Source: Herbidospora sakaeratensis | GTDB lineage: Bacteria > Actinomycetota > Actinomycetes > Streptosporangiales > Streptosporangiaceae | Direction: 5' to 3' | NCBI RefSeq assembly: GCF_001570525.1 | Contig: NZ_BBXC01000015.1 | Location: 1-64,000, forward strand | Length of the DNA: 64,000 nucleotides | Shown here: in pieces, positions 8,326-16,449 of the stretch | How the letters are laid out: each line of letters begins with the position of its first letter | Position numbering within the stretch: position 1 is the first letter of the stretch | The notes under the pieces: model-generated | Database searches by the model: none | What the model was told of the DNA's origin: nothing | What the model saw: the letters and a program-made list of their open reading frames with translations, nothing else | Program-made: the position numbers and the translations under genes

Positions 8326-10557
8326 ATGGGTTTCAATCGTGACACGATCAGGTCTAAGGCGTTCTCCCTGCTCGTCGTGCCCCTGCTGGCCCTGACCACC
8401 GTCTGGGCCTACGTCGCCGTCACCTCGGTCGCCGAAGCCACCGGCCTGTTACGGTCCGGCGAACGGTACACGGCCTATCTGCGCCCCGCCGAAGCCCTGC
8501 GCGACGCCCTGCGGCAGGAACGCCGGTTCAGCGTCGCCGCGCTCCGCGACGCGCGCGTGAGCGCGCGCGAGTACCTGTCCGAGCGGCGCGCCGAGACCGA
8601 CCGGGCGGTAGCCGGCTTCCGGGCGGCGACCGCGCGGCAGGACCCGGCCACCCTGCCGGGCACGACCGGGCTGCTGCTGGCCCGGCTCGACGGGCTCGCG
8701 GCCGTGCGGGGCTCCGTCGACGGAGGGGTCTCCACGGCGGTGACCACCATCGGCGTCTACAGCGACCTGGTCGACGAGATCTACACCTTCACCTCCACCC
8801 TGGCCAAGAACGGCGGGCTCACCCCCGAGCAGTACTCGCAGGTCCGGTCGCTGAACTCGCTCGACTTCGGGCTCGACCTGCTGGCCCGGGAACAGAGCCT
8901 CATCGGGTACGCCATCGCCGATGACAACCTGGCCCCCTCGATGCACGCCTCCTTCGTCGAGCTGCTCGTCAACCGCCGGTTCCTGCTGCGCAACGAGGCG
9001 GCGGCGCTCGACGCCGACGTGCGGGCCGGGCTGGAGCGGCTCTTCGTCAAGCCCGTCTACAGCGCGCTGACCGAGGGCGAGAACCGCATCGCCGCGTTCG
9101 TGCCGACCGACGGCGAGCTCCCCTACGGCCTGCAGCAGTGGCTCAAGGACGGCGCCACGGTCACCGCCGAGGTCGACGGCCTGCGGAAGGCAGCGATGGA
9201 CCGGGCGCTCGGCGCGGCCGGGCAGCGGGTCAGCACGATCCTGTGGCGCACGGCGTTCATCACCGGGGCCGGCCTGGTCATCCTGATCGTGTCGGTGCTG
9301 ATCTCGGTCAGGTTCGGCCGCCGCCTCGTGCGCGAGCTGGGCGACCTGGAGACGAGCGCCACCGACGTGGCCCGCTCGCGGCTGCCCGACCTGGTCCGGC
9401 GGCTGCGCGCGGGCGAGTCGGTCGACCCGGTCCAGGAGACCCCGCGGGTCGCCGAGGGCCGCACCGTCGAGGTCAGGAACGTTTCAGGGGCCTTCAACCA
9501 CGTGCTCGGCGAGGCCGTGCGGGCCTCGGTCGGGCAGGCCGAGCTGCGGCGCAGCGTCGGCCAGGTGTTCCTCAACCTGGCCCGGCGCAACCAGTCGCTG
9601 CTGCACCGCCAGCTGTCGCTGCTGGAGGTCATGGAGCACCGCGTCGACGACCCGACGACGCTGGAGGACCTGTTCCGGCTCGACCACCTCTCGACCCGCA
9701 TGCGCCGGCACGCCGAGAACCTGATCATCCTGTCGGGCGCGGCCCCCTCCCGCCGGTGGCGGGAGCCGGTGCCGATCTTCGACCTGGTACGGGGCGCCGT
9801 CACCGAGGTCGAGGACTACACGCGCGTGGTGGTCCAGGAGATGCCGCAGGCGCCGACCGTGCAGGGCTCGGCGGTCAACGACCTGATGCACCTGGTCGCC
9901 GAGCTGATCGAGAACGCGACCGTGTTCTCCCCGCCCGGCACCCGCGTCTACGTGCGCGGCGAGATCGCCGCCAACGGCTACGCGCTGGAGATCGAGGACC
10001 GGGGCCTCGGCCTCGACCACGCCAAGCTGGAGGCGCTCAACCGGCGCATCGCCGAACCGCCGGAGTTCGACCTGGCCGACAGCGAACGGCTCGGCCTGTT
10101 CGTGGTGGCCCGGCTGGCCGCCCGGCACGGCGTGCGGGTGCTGCTGCGCAAGTCGCCGTACGAGGGCGTGACCGCGATCGTGATGATCCCGCCGGCCCTG
10201 CTGGCGGCGCCGGAGGACCGGCGGGCCGCGTACTTCCCCTCGGCTCCGGCGCCCGCGCAGGCGCCCCCGGTCCGGCGCACGCCCCTGCCGCCGCCACCGC
10301 CGCCGCAACCGCCCGCGCCGCCGGCCGTCGCGGACGACTTCGACATGGAAGGACTGCCGCAGCGGGTCCCGCAGACCCATCTGGCGGCGCCGCTGCGGGG
10401 CGAGGCCCCCCAGCGGCCACCGGCACAGGCACCACAACAGCCCGGCTTCGACGCGAGCTCCGCCGAACGGCGGGCCGGGCTGATGACGTCCATGCAGCGC
10501 GGCTGGGAACGCGGCCGGCGCGAAACGGGGATAGGGAAGGACAGTACCGATGGCTGA
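8326..10557 (+). CDS. cvnA: Conservon sensor histidine kinase-like protein (CvnA) with NIT domain
   Basis: 743 aa. An N-terminal transmembrane helix (about residues 11-32) is followed by a ~270-residue extracellular helical region resembling nitrate/nitrite-sensing (NIT) domains, a second helix near residues 308-330, a HAMP-like linker and a GHKL ATPase domain (N box ELIENATVFSPP, G1 box DRGLGLDH). The C-terminal ~130 residues are Pro-rich and disordered. A canonical H-box histidine is not obvious, as in other conservon kinases. First gene of four overlapping genes. In Streptomyces the conservon proteins form a membrane complex likened to a eukaryotic G-protein-coupled receptor. A rare TTA leucine codon sits at residue 42. 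Confidence 0.88.
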   Translation: MGFNRDTIRSKAFSLLVVPLLALTTVWAYVAVTSVAEATGLLRSGERYTAYLRPAEALRDALRQERRFSVAALRDARVSAREYLSERRAETDRAVAGFRAATARQDPATLPGTTGLLLARLDGLAAVRGSVDGGVSTAVTTIGVYSDLVDEIYTFTSTLAKNGGLTPEQYSQVRSLNSLDFGLDLLAREQSLIGYAIADDNLAPSMHASFVELLVNRRFLLRNEAAALDADVRAGLERLFVKPVYSALTEGENRIAAFVPTDGELPYGLQQWLKDGATVTAEVDGLRKAAMDRALGAAGQRVSTILWRTAFITGAGLVILIVSVLISVRFGRRLVRELGDLETSATDVARSRLPDLVRRLRAGESVDPVQETPRVAEGRTVEVRNVSGAFNHVLGEAVRASVGQAELRRSVGQVFLNLARRNQSLLHRQLSLLEVMEHRVDDPTTLEDLFRLDHLSTRMRRHAENLIILSGAAPSRRWREPVPIFDLVRGAVTEVEDYTRVVVQEMPQAPTVQGSAVNDLMHLVAELIENATVFSPPGTRVYVRGEIAANGYALEIEDRGLGLDHAKLEALNRRIAEPPEFDLADSERLGLFVVARLAARHGVRVLLRKSPYEGVTAIVMIPPALLAAPEDRRAAYFPSAPAPAQAPPVRRTPLPPPPPPQPPAPPAVADDFDMEGLPQRVPQTHLAAPLRGEAPQRPPAQAPQQPGFDASSAERRAGLMTSMQRGWERGRRETGIGKDSTDG

Positions 10558-10951
10558 TCTCGCCAGGGAACTCGACTGGTTGCTCGACGACCTCATCCGG
10601 CGGGTACCGGGGGTGCGCCACGCGGTGGTGCTCTCGGCCGACGGGCTGGCGATGGGCGGGTCGCAGGAGCTGAGCAGGGAGGACACCGAGCACCTGGCCG
10701 CCATCGCGGCCGGGAGCCACAGCCTGGCCCAGGGCGCGGGGCGGCGGTTCGGCGTCGGCAACGTCCGTCAGACGATCATCGAGCTCGACGGGGCGTTCCT
10801 GTTCGTCACCGCCGCCGGAGACGGCGCCCGCCTGGCCGTCATGACCAGCCCCGACTCCGATCTGGGCGTGGTCACCTACGAGCTCACCATGCTCGTGAAG
10901 CGGGTCGGGGAGCACCTGAGCTCACGGCCAAGGGCGGTACATGGCCGCTGA
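10550..10951 (+). CDS. cvnB: Roadblock/LC7-domain protein of the conservon (CvnB)
   Basis: 133 aa, single roadblock/LC7 fold (characteristic LDWLLDDLIRRVPGVRHAVVLSADGL start). Such proteins regulate small GTPases. Its start overlaps the kinase stop by 8 bp and its stop overlaps the next start by 11 bp, showing tight coupling within the conservon. Cytoplasmic. Expected to partner the GTPase encoded at 11281. Confidence 0.9.
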   Translation: MADLARELDWLLDDLIRRVPGVRHAVVLSADGLAMGGSQELSREDTEHLAAIAAGSHSLAQGAGRRFGVGNVRQTIIELDGAFLFVTAAGDGARLAVMTSPDSDLGVVTYELTMLVKRVGEHLSSRPRAVHGR

Positions 10952-11300
10952 CGAGGACCCGGAGCCAGGGCCCCTGGTCCGGATGTTCGCCGTCACCGGC
11001 GGACGCGCCCGCCCGGTGGGCGAGGCCTTCGACGTGATCGCCGTGGTGACCACGATCGGCATGCCGTACGACCAGGCCGGCCTCTCCCCCGAGCACCTCG
11101 CCGCACTCCGGCTGGCCACCCGGCCCATCACGGTGGCCGACATCGGCACCCGGTTGCGGCTGCCCCTGAACATCACCCGCGTGCTGCTCGGCGACCTGCG
11201 GCGCGAGGGGCTGGTGTCGATCGACCCTCCGGCGGCCACGGCCGGAGTCCTGAACGAGCGGATCTACCAGGAAGTGCTCAATGGACTACGCGCGCTCTGA
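10941..11300 (+). CDS. cvnC: DUF742 winged-helix-like conservon protein (CvnC)
   Basis: 119 aa. Matches the DUF742 family: MFAVTGGRA near the start, then a winged-helix-like segment with LRLPLNITRVLLGDL around residues 68-82. Its role in conservons is uncharacterised; in Streptomyces it copurifies or interacts with the other conservon proteins. The start has an AAGGGCGG ribosome site inside cvnB, and the 3' end overlaps the GTPase gene by 20 bp. Confidence 0.88.
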   Translation: MAADEDPEPGPLVRMFAVTGGRARPVGEAFDVIAVVTTIGMPYDQAGLSPEHLAALRLATRPITVADIGTRLRLPLNITRVLLGDLRREGLVSIDPPAATAGVLNERIYQEVLNGLRAL

Positions 11301-11853
11301 CACTCTGGCGATCAAGATCCTGATCGCGGGCGGGTTCGGCGTGGGCAAGACGACCATGGTGTCGGCGGTGAGCGAGATCCAGCCGCTGTCCACCGAGGAG
11401 CTGCTCAGCGACCGGGGCGCGCGGGTCGACGACACCAGCGGCGTGGAGGCGAAGACGACGACCACGGTCGCCCTCGACTTCGGCCGGATCACCCTGCGCG
11501 AGGGCCTGTGGATCTACCTGTTCGGCACCCCCGGGCAGGACCGGTTCTGGTTCATGTGGGACGAACTGGCCATCGGGGCGCTGGGCGCGGTCGTGCTGGC
11601 CGACACCCGCCGCCTCGGCGACGCCTTCCCGGCGGTCGACTTCTTCGAGCAGCGCCGGATCCCGTACATGGTCGCGGTCAACCTGTTCGACGGCGCCCGC
11701 CGCCACGACCCGGCCGTGATCCGCCGGGCGCTGGCGGTCCCGGCCCACGTGCCGCTCGTGCCCTGTGACGCGCGCGACCGCGAGTCGGCCAAGGAGGTGC
11801 TGCTCACCCTGGTCCGCCACGCCCGTGAGATGTCACGTGTTGGCGCGAATTGA
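11281..11853 (+). CDS. cvnD: Conservon small GTPase (CvnD, DUF258/ATP-GTP-binding type)
   Basis: 190 aa. P-loop GGFGVGKTT at residues 16-24, switch segment with TTTTVALDFG near residue 62 and FGTPGQDRFWF in place of the usual DTAGQ. The NKxD motif is replaced by VNLFDG, as in MglA-like conservon GTPases. Last gene of the conservon, presumably switched by the CvnA/CvnB proteins. The last residues (MSRVGAN) repeat the coding of the next gene's start: ATGTCACGTGTT occurs at 11830 and 11892. Confidence 0.9.
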   Translation: MDYARSDTLAIKILIAGGFGVGKTTMVSAVSEIQPLSTEELLSDRGARVDDTSGVEAKTTTTVALDFGRITLREGLWIYLFGTPGQDRFWFMWDELAIGALGAVVLADTRRLGDAFPAVDFFEQRRIPYMVAVNLFDGARRHDPAVIRRALAVPAHVPLVPCDARDRESAKEVLLTLVRHAREMSRVGAN

Positions 11854-11856
11854 GAC

Positions 11857-11897
11857 TGACAAGTCAGCCCGCATGTCAGGACAATGCTGACATGTCA
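11857..11897. promoter_or_regulatory. Cluster of TGACA/TGTCA half-sites (candidate operator)
   Basis: TGACAAGTCA (11857-11866), TGTCA (11874-11878) and the perfect palindrome TGACATGTCA (11888-11897), which overlaps the start codon of the next gene. A further TGTCA lies at 11831. The density of the same pentamer suggests a repressor or activator site; no known regulator is assigned. Confidence 0.35.
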
Positions 11898-12860
11898 CGT
11901 GTTCTGGCCACACTCGTGGCGATCGTGGTGCATCTGTTCACGCTCGCGTTCGTGGCGACCGGCGTCGCGCTGATCGCCGCGGCGCCCGGTTTCCTGCCCG
12001 CCTGGCTGCTCGGCGTCTTCCTGGTCGCGGTCGGGCTCATGCTCCGGCCCCGCCTCGGGAGGGTGCCGCCCGACGCCGACGTCCTCCCCGAGGCCGCGGC
12101 TCCGGTCCTGTACGGCCTGGCGGCGCGGGTGGCGGCCGAAGCCGGGGTGCCCCGGCCGCTGGTGGCCGTCCACGACCTGGGCCTGGGCGCGACCTACGCC
12201 CGGGTCGGCCTGCGGCGGCGGCCGGTGCTGACGATCGGCCTGCCGGTCTGGCTGGCATTGTCGCCGTCGCTCCGGGTGGCCCTGCTGGCGACGGCGTGCG
12301 CGCAGGACCGGCTCGACGACGGCGTGATCGTGGGCGGGGCCAAGGCGACGCTGGCCGAGGTCAGGGTGGCCCTGTTCGGGCTCGGCCCCAGCGAGGTGCG
12401 GCAGCGGGCCCATCTGGAGATGGCCATGACGCTGGGGGCGTGGGCGCCCAAGACGGCCTACGAGACGGCCGGCTGGTTCGGGCGCATGCTCGGCTGGCTG
12501 GTCGGCTGGCCCGCCGTACTGGCGGAGGGCGTGCTGAACCGGCTGACCCGGGCGACCACGGCCCGCGCGGAGGCCGGGATCGCCGCGACGGCGGCGGCCG
12601 TCGCGGGCCCGGACGCCATCGCCGAACTCGCCGAGGTGATCACCTCGCGGAGCTACCTGGCCCCGATGCAGGCCGCCGCGCTGCGCGGCGAGGACGTGAC
12701 GGCCATCCGCCGGGCGGCCCTCGACCGGGCGGCGGTGCGCCAGATGACCTCCGGCGACCCCGGCCCGCCGGTGGCCGTGCTGACCGAGTCGGAGCACGTC
12801 GATCAGGAGCTGCGGGCCCACTACGAACGGGCGGTCAGGGGCCTTGGCCTGCTGTCCTGA
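11892..12860 (+). CDS. Membrane protein resembling an M48 peptidase with a lost HExxH motif
   Basis: 322 aa from the ATG at 11892; an upstream in-frame start at 11850 would overlap cvnD and adds no plausible sequence. Two transmembrane helices occupy residues ~5-55. The following segment aligns with HtpX/M48 peptidases (VLTIGLPVWLALSPSLRVALLA), but where the family has AHExxHxxxGD this protein reads T134-A135-C-A-Q138 ... D143, so all zinc ligands and the catalytic Glu are missing. The remainder is helical and alanine-rich with another hydrophobic stretch near residue 195-215. Probably a pseudoenzyme or binding protein. The M48 relationship is inferred from layout, not strong identity. Confidence 0.55.
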   Translation: MSRVLATLVAIVVHLFTLAFVATGVALIAAAPGFLPAWLLGVFLVAVGLMLRPRLGRVPPDADVLPEAAAPVLYGLAARVAAEAGVPRPLVAVHDLGLGATYARVGLRRRPVLTIGLPVWLALSPSLRVALLATACAQDRLDDGVIVGGAKATLAEVRVALFGLGPSEVRQRAHLEMAMTLGAWAPKTAYETAGWFGRMLGWLVGWPAVLAEGVLNRLTRATTARAEAGIAATAAAVAGPDAIAELAEVITSRSYLAPMQAAALRGEDVTAIRRAALDRAAVRQMTSGDPGPPVAVLTESEHVDQELRAHYERAVRGLGLLS

Positions 12861-12869
12861 GCAAGGGCA

Positions 12870-12881
12870 TAAGCTGTCAAG
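12870..12881 (+). promoter_or_regulatory. Leaderless -10 element of lipA
   Basis: TAAGCT at 12870-12875 ends 6 nt before the GTG start of lipA. No Shine-Dalgarno sequence is visible, consistent with a leaderless transcript separate from the upstream gene. Confidence 0.55.
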
Positions 12882-13811
12882 GTGAGTGTTGCCCCTGACG
12901 GCCGTAAGCTCCTCCGCCTGGAGGTGCGCAACAGCCAGACCCCGATCGAACGCAAGCCGGCGTGGATCAAGACCCGGCTGAAGACGGGCCCTGAATACAC
13001 CGAACTGAAATCCCTCGTCCGCCGCGAGGGCCTGCACACGGTGTGCGAAGAAGCGGGTTGCCCGAACATCTACGAATGCTGGGAAGATCGCGAGGCGACC
13101 TTCCTGATCGGCGGCGACCAGTGCACCCGGCGCTGCGACTTCTGCCAGATCGACACCGGCAAACCCGCCGAGTACGACCGCGACGAGCCCCGGCGCGTCG
13201 CCGAGTCGGTCCAGCAGATGGGCCTGCGCTACGCCACCGTGACCGGCGTGGCCCGCGACGACCTCCCCGACGGCGGCGCCTGGCTCTACGCCGAGACCGC
13301 CCGGCAGATCCACGCGCTGCTGCCCGGCTGCGGCGTCGAGCTGCTGGTGCCCGACTTCAACGGCAATGCCGACCAGCTGGCCGAGGTCTTCTCCGCCAAG
13401 CCCGAGGTGTTCGCCCACAACATCGAGACGGTGCCGCGCATCTTCAAGCGCATCCGCCCCGCCTTCCGCTACGAGCGCTCCCTCGGCGTGATCACGATGG
13501 CCCGCGAGGCCGGCATGGTCACCAAGTCGAACCTGATCCTCGGCATGGGCGAGGAGCGGGAGGAGGTCGTCCAGGCGATGCGCGACCTCCACGAGGCCGG
13601 CACCGACCTGCTGACCATCACCCAGTACCTGCGGCCCAGCCCCCGTCACCACCCGGTGGAGCGGTGGGTCAAGCCCGAGGAGTTCGTCGAGCTCCAGGCC
13701 GAGGCCGAGGCGATCGGCTTCGCCGGGGTCCTGTCGGGGCCGCTGGTCCGCTCGTCCTACCGGGCCGGCCGGCTCTACCAGCAGGCGATCGAGCAGCGCG
13801 CCCGCGCCTGA
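12882..13811 (+). CDS. lipA: Lipoyl synthase
   Basis: 309 aa radical-SAM enzyme that inserts two sulfurs into protein-bound octanoyl groups, completing the lipoyl cofactor begun by LipB. The auxiliary-cluster motif [12 protein letters not shown] (C-x4-C-x5-C) and the radical-SAM motif CTRRCDFC (C-x3-C-x2-C) are intact, as is the C-terminal RSSY motif that ligates the auxiliary cluster. Full length. The GTG start is supported by a leaderless promoter. A hairpin terminator follows. It serves the SucB-type E2 at the left edge of the window. Confidence 0.97.
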   Translation: MSVAPDGRKLLRLEVRNSQTPIERKPAWIKTRLKTGPEYTELKSLVRREGLHTVCEEAGCPNIYECWEDREATFLIGGDQCTRRCDFCQIDTGKPAEYDRDEPRRVAESVQQMGLRYATVTGVARDDLPDGGAWLYAETARQIHALLPGCGVELLVPDFNGNADQLAEVFSAKPEVFAHNIETVPRIFKRIRPAFRYERSLGVITMAREAGMVTKSNLILGMGEEREEVVQAMRDLHEAGTDLLTITQYLRPSPRHHPVERWVKPEEFVELQAEAEAIGFAGVLSGPLVRSSYRAGRLYQQAIEQRARA

Positions 13812-13828
13812 CGACACGATTCACGAAG

Positions 13829-13853
13829 CGGCCGGGGGATCATCCCCCGGCCG
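13829..13853 (+). terminator. Hairpin terminator after lipA
   Basis: Near-perfect 12-bp stem (CGGCCGGGGGAT at 13829-13840 with its complement at 13842-13853). It lies 18 bp after the lipA stop and is followed by a weakly T-containing stretch. Confidence 0.8.
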
Positions 13854-13864
13854 TTCCGCTTGCC

Positions 13865-13891
13865 TTGACGCCGGTGGCAGGGTTCTACCCT
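13865..13891 (+). promoter_or_regulatory. Promoter of the LLM oxidoreductase gene
   Basis: TTGACG (13865-13870), a short 15-bp spacer, then TACCCT (13886-13891), which ends 7 nt before the GTG at 13899. Probably leaderless. The short spacer lowers confidence. Confidence 0.5.
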
Positions 13892-13898
13892 TGCGCGG

Positions 13899-14744
13899 GT
13901 GAAGTTCGGAATCAGCTACAGCACGCCCTACCACGGCATCGACCCCGACACCCTGGTCGCCTCCGCCGTCACCGCCGAGGAGTTCGGCTTCGAGTCGTTC
14001 TACGTGCCGGAGCACATCGTGCTGTATCCGGGGGCCGCGCTCGGGCGCTTCGTCATCCCGCCCTCGTTGCCCTACCTCGACCCGCTCGACTGCCTGGCGT
14101 TCGTGGCCGCCTCCACCCGGCGCATCCTGCTCGGCACGGGGGTGCTCCTGCTCCCCCACCACCACCCGGTCGTGCTGGCCAAACGGCTGGCCACCGTCGA
14201 CGTGCTCGCCAAGGGGCGGATGCGCCTGCTGACCGTGGGGCTCGGCGGCCTGCCCGGTGAGGCGGCGGCCGTGGGGGTCGACTTCCGCACGCGGGGGCGG
14301 CGCGCCGACGAGGCGATCGACGTCCTGCGGCTGCTCTGGGGCGGCGGCGAGGACGGGGTCGCGTTCGCCGGGGAGTTCTTCGCGTTCGACGGGCTGGTCC
14401 AGTTCCCCAAGCCCCACGGCGGGTCCCTGCCGATCCACGTCGGCGGTTCGAGCCGGGCGGCGGCCCGCCGGGCGGGGCTGCGGGGCGACGGCTGGTTCCC
14501 GGGCGGCGCGCTCGACGCGGCCGAGCGGGCCGCCCAGTTCCGGCTCGCCCAGGACACCGCGGCCGAGGCCGGCCGCGGGCCGCTGGACTACACCCAGTCG
14601 GGGTCGATCGACATGACGGCCGAGCAGGTCGCCGAATGGGCGGCCCAGGGGGTGACCCGGATCGTGGTCGGGGTCCCGTCGGCCGACCCCGCCGAGCAGC
14701 GGGACGAGCTGGCCGCGTTCGCGCAGCGGCTCATGGGGTCGTGA
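13899..14744 (+). CDS. LLM-class flavin (F420)-dependent oxidoreductase
   Basis: 281 aa luciferase-like TIM-barrel protein. The segments SFYVPEHI near residue 30, the LLLPHHHPVVLAKRLATVDVLAKGR block around residues 85-110 and LPIHVGGSS near residue 180 are typical of the TIGR03619-like, probably F420-dependent group. Substrate not predictable. GTG start with leaderless-type promoter. The 3' end overlaps the convergent GH39 gene by 14 bp. Confidence 0.85.
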   Translation: MKFGISYSTPYHGIDPDTLVASAVTAEEFGFESFYVPEHIVLYPGAALGRFVIPPSLPYLDPLDCLAFVAASTRRILLGTGVLLLPHHHPVVLAKRLATVDVLAKGRMRLLTVGLGGLPGEAAAVGVDFRTRGRRADEAIDVLRLLWGGGEDGVAFAGEFFAFDGLVQFPKPHGGSLPIHVGGSSRAAARRAGLRGDGWFPGGALDAAERAAQFRLAQDTAAEAGRGPLDYTQSGSIDMTAEQVAEWAAQGVTRIVVGVPSADPAEQRDELAAFAQRLMGS

Positions 14745-16449
14745 TCTCCAGGTAGGAGACGCCCGGCATCGGGAGGTCGAAGGCCACTCGGATCGTCGAG
14801 CCGCTCGTGGTGACCGGCGGGGTGAGCTCCTCCAGGACGTCGGCCGCCCGCAGGGCCTCCCACTCCGCGTCGGTCGGCCAGTCGGTCGTCCCGTGCCAGT
14901 GGGCGCGGATGTTGGAGTGGCGTTCGTCGATGCGGTGGTGGGTGACGGTGTGGTCGCCCTCGCCGAGGTCGTCGACGGTCACGGTCACCGTGCGCGACAG
15001 GTCGGGGTCGCCGTCGGCCTTCGCCTGGTTGAGGGTGCCGTTCCAGAGCAGGATGCCGACCGTGCCGTCGGGGCGGCGGGCGGCCCAGACCTCCACTCCC
15101 CCGGCGTCGCCCTCGACCTTGGCGACCAGTTCCTCCTCGCCCAGGCGGTTGGCCAGTTCGAGCGCCCACCAGCGGGGTTTGCGCAGGTTGCCGACGCTCA
15201 GGAGGCCGAAGCCGCCGTGGAAGAGCCTCGGCGGGCGGCCCAGTTCCTCGAAGTGGTCGGAGGCCACCCAGTGGGACAACGACTCCACCCGGCCGGCCGC
15301 CGACTTCATGCCGTGCAGCAGGAAGGACGCGCCGAAGGGGCCGTCGCCGATGCCGTGGAAGTGGGTGGGGGTGGGGCCCCATTCCGTCCACCAGATGGGC
15401 GTGCCGGCCAGGCCGTGGCGTTCCAGGGCGGGGCGCCAGTCGAGGGGGGCGTTGCCGTAGGTGTGGGTGGAGACGAAGTCGACCGGCAGGCCCCGGGCGA
15501 TCAGCTCCTCGACCCAGCCGTTGGCGGCCGACGACGGGCCGCCGACCCGCAGGCCGGGGTGCACGTCCTTGACGGCGGCGGCGCTGATCTCGTACAGGCG
15601 GAAGTAGTCGTCCGGGGTGCCGGACCAGAAGACCTCCAGGTTGGGTTCGTTCCAGACCTCGAAGGCCCAGTTGTCGACCAGTTCCCGCAGGCCGTAGCGG
15701 TCGGCGCAGTGCTGGGTGAAGGCGCGCACCAGGTCGCCCCAGGCGTCCCAGTCCTTCGGCGGGCTGATGATCGCCTCGTAGCCGAAGACCGTCTTCGACG
15801 GGTCGGCGGCCAGCTCCTCGGGCATGAACGAGAGCTCGACGATCGGGCGCAGGCCGATCTCCATGAGGGTGTCGTAGATCTGGTCGACCCGGGAGAAGTC
15901 GTAGCCGTCGTCGAGGACGCGGACCTCGTCGAGGATCGCGTGGGCCCGCACGGTCGCCACGCCCAGCTCCGTGTGCGCCAGTCTGAGGGCCTCGACGAGC
16001 TCCTTCTCCTCGAACATGTACGACAGATGCTCCGACCCGATCATGAACCGCCACGGCCGGGGCAACTCCCGGGCGACCGTGCCGGAGACGGCGACCCTGG
16101 CCACCCCCGGCCCGCCCGGCGAGCCGTGCACGGGCGAGCCGGCCGGGCCGCCGACCGCCGACACCCGGTACCAGCTCGGGTCCTGGCCCGTGTCGACGTA
16201 GCGGCACGACGGCACCGCCGCGACGTCCACGTCGGGCTGGCTCGTCACCCCGTAGGGGCCCTCGCGGAACGGCGAGCGCTCGACCGTGTAGCCGGTCGCT
16301 CCCGGGACCGGCTCCCACGTCAGGGTGACGCAGCCGCGGCCGGGGGTGGCGTGCAGGCCCCCCGGCGGGGGCAGGTCCACGGCCGGGGCCGCGGTCACCT
16401 CCCCCGACGGGCGATGGATGCGCGCCTGCCAGTCACGACGGGCCTTCAC
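14731..16449 (-). CDS. GH39-type glycoside hydrolase (beta-xylosidase-like) with N-terminal Fn3 domain
   Basis: 572 aa. Residues ~35-110 form a fibronectin-III-like domain (CVTLTWEPVPGATGYTVERS). Then a GH39-like catalytic barrel: acid/base E268 in EVWNEPN and nucleophile E356 in WWTEWG, both on predicted strand ends, with a C-terminal beta-sandwich. No signal peptide, so it probably acts on imported oligosaccharides in the cytoplasm. The GTG start at 16449 overlaps the upstream stop (GTGA); the longer open frame upstream is antisense/out-of-frame noise. Last gene of the LacI-controlled sugar operon. Beta-xylosidase is the commonest GH39 activity, but alpha-L-iduronidase-type specificity is also known in the family. 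Confidence 0.82.
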   Translation of the reverse strand: MKARRDWQARIHRPSGEVTAAPAVDLPPPGGLHATPGRGCVTLTWEPVPGATGYTVERSPFREGPYGVTSQPDVDVAAVPSCRYVDTGQDPSWYRVSAVGGPAGSPVHGSPGGPGVARVAVSGTVARELPRPWRFMIGSEHLSYMFEEKELVEALRLAHTELGVATVRAHAILDEVRVLDDGYDFSRVDQIYDTLMEIGLRPIVELSFMPEELAADPSKTVFGYEAIISPPKDWDAWGDLVRAFTQHCADRYGLRELVDNWAFEVWNEPNLEVFWSGTPDDYFRLYEISAAAVKDVHPGLRVGGPSSAANGWVEELIARGLPVDFVSTHTYGNAPLDWRPALERHGLAGTPIWWTEWGPTPTHFHGIGDGPFGASFLLHGMKSAAGRVESLSHWVASDHFEELGRPPRLFHGGFGLLSVGNLRKPRWWALELANRLGEEELVAKVEGDAGGVEVWAARRPDGTVGILLWNGTLNQAKADGDPDLSRTVTVTVDDLGEGDHTVTHHRIDERHSNIRAHWHGTTDWPTDAEWEALRAADVLEELTPPVTTSGSTIRVAFDLPMPGVSYLEITTP

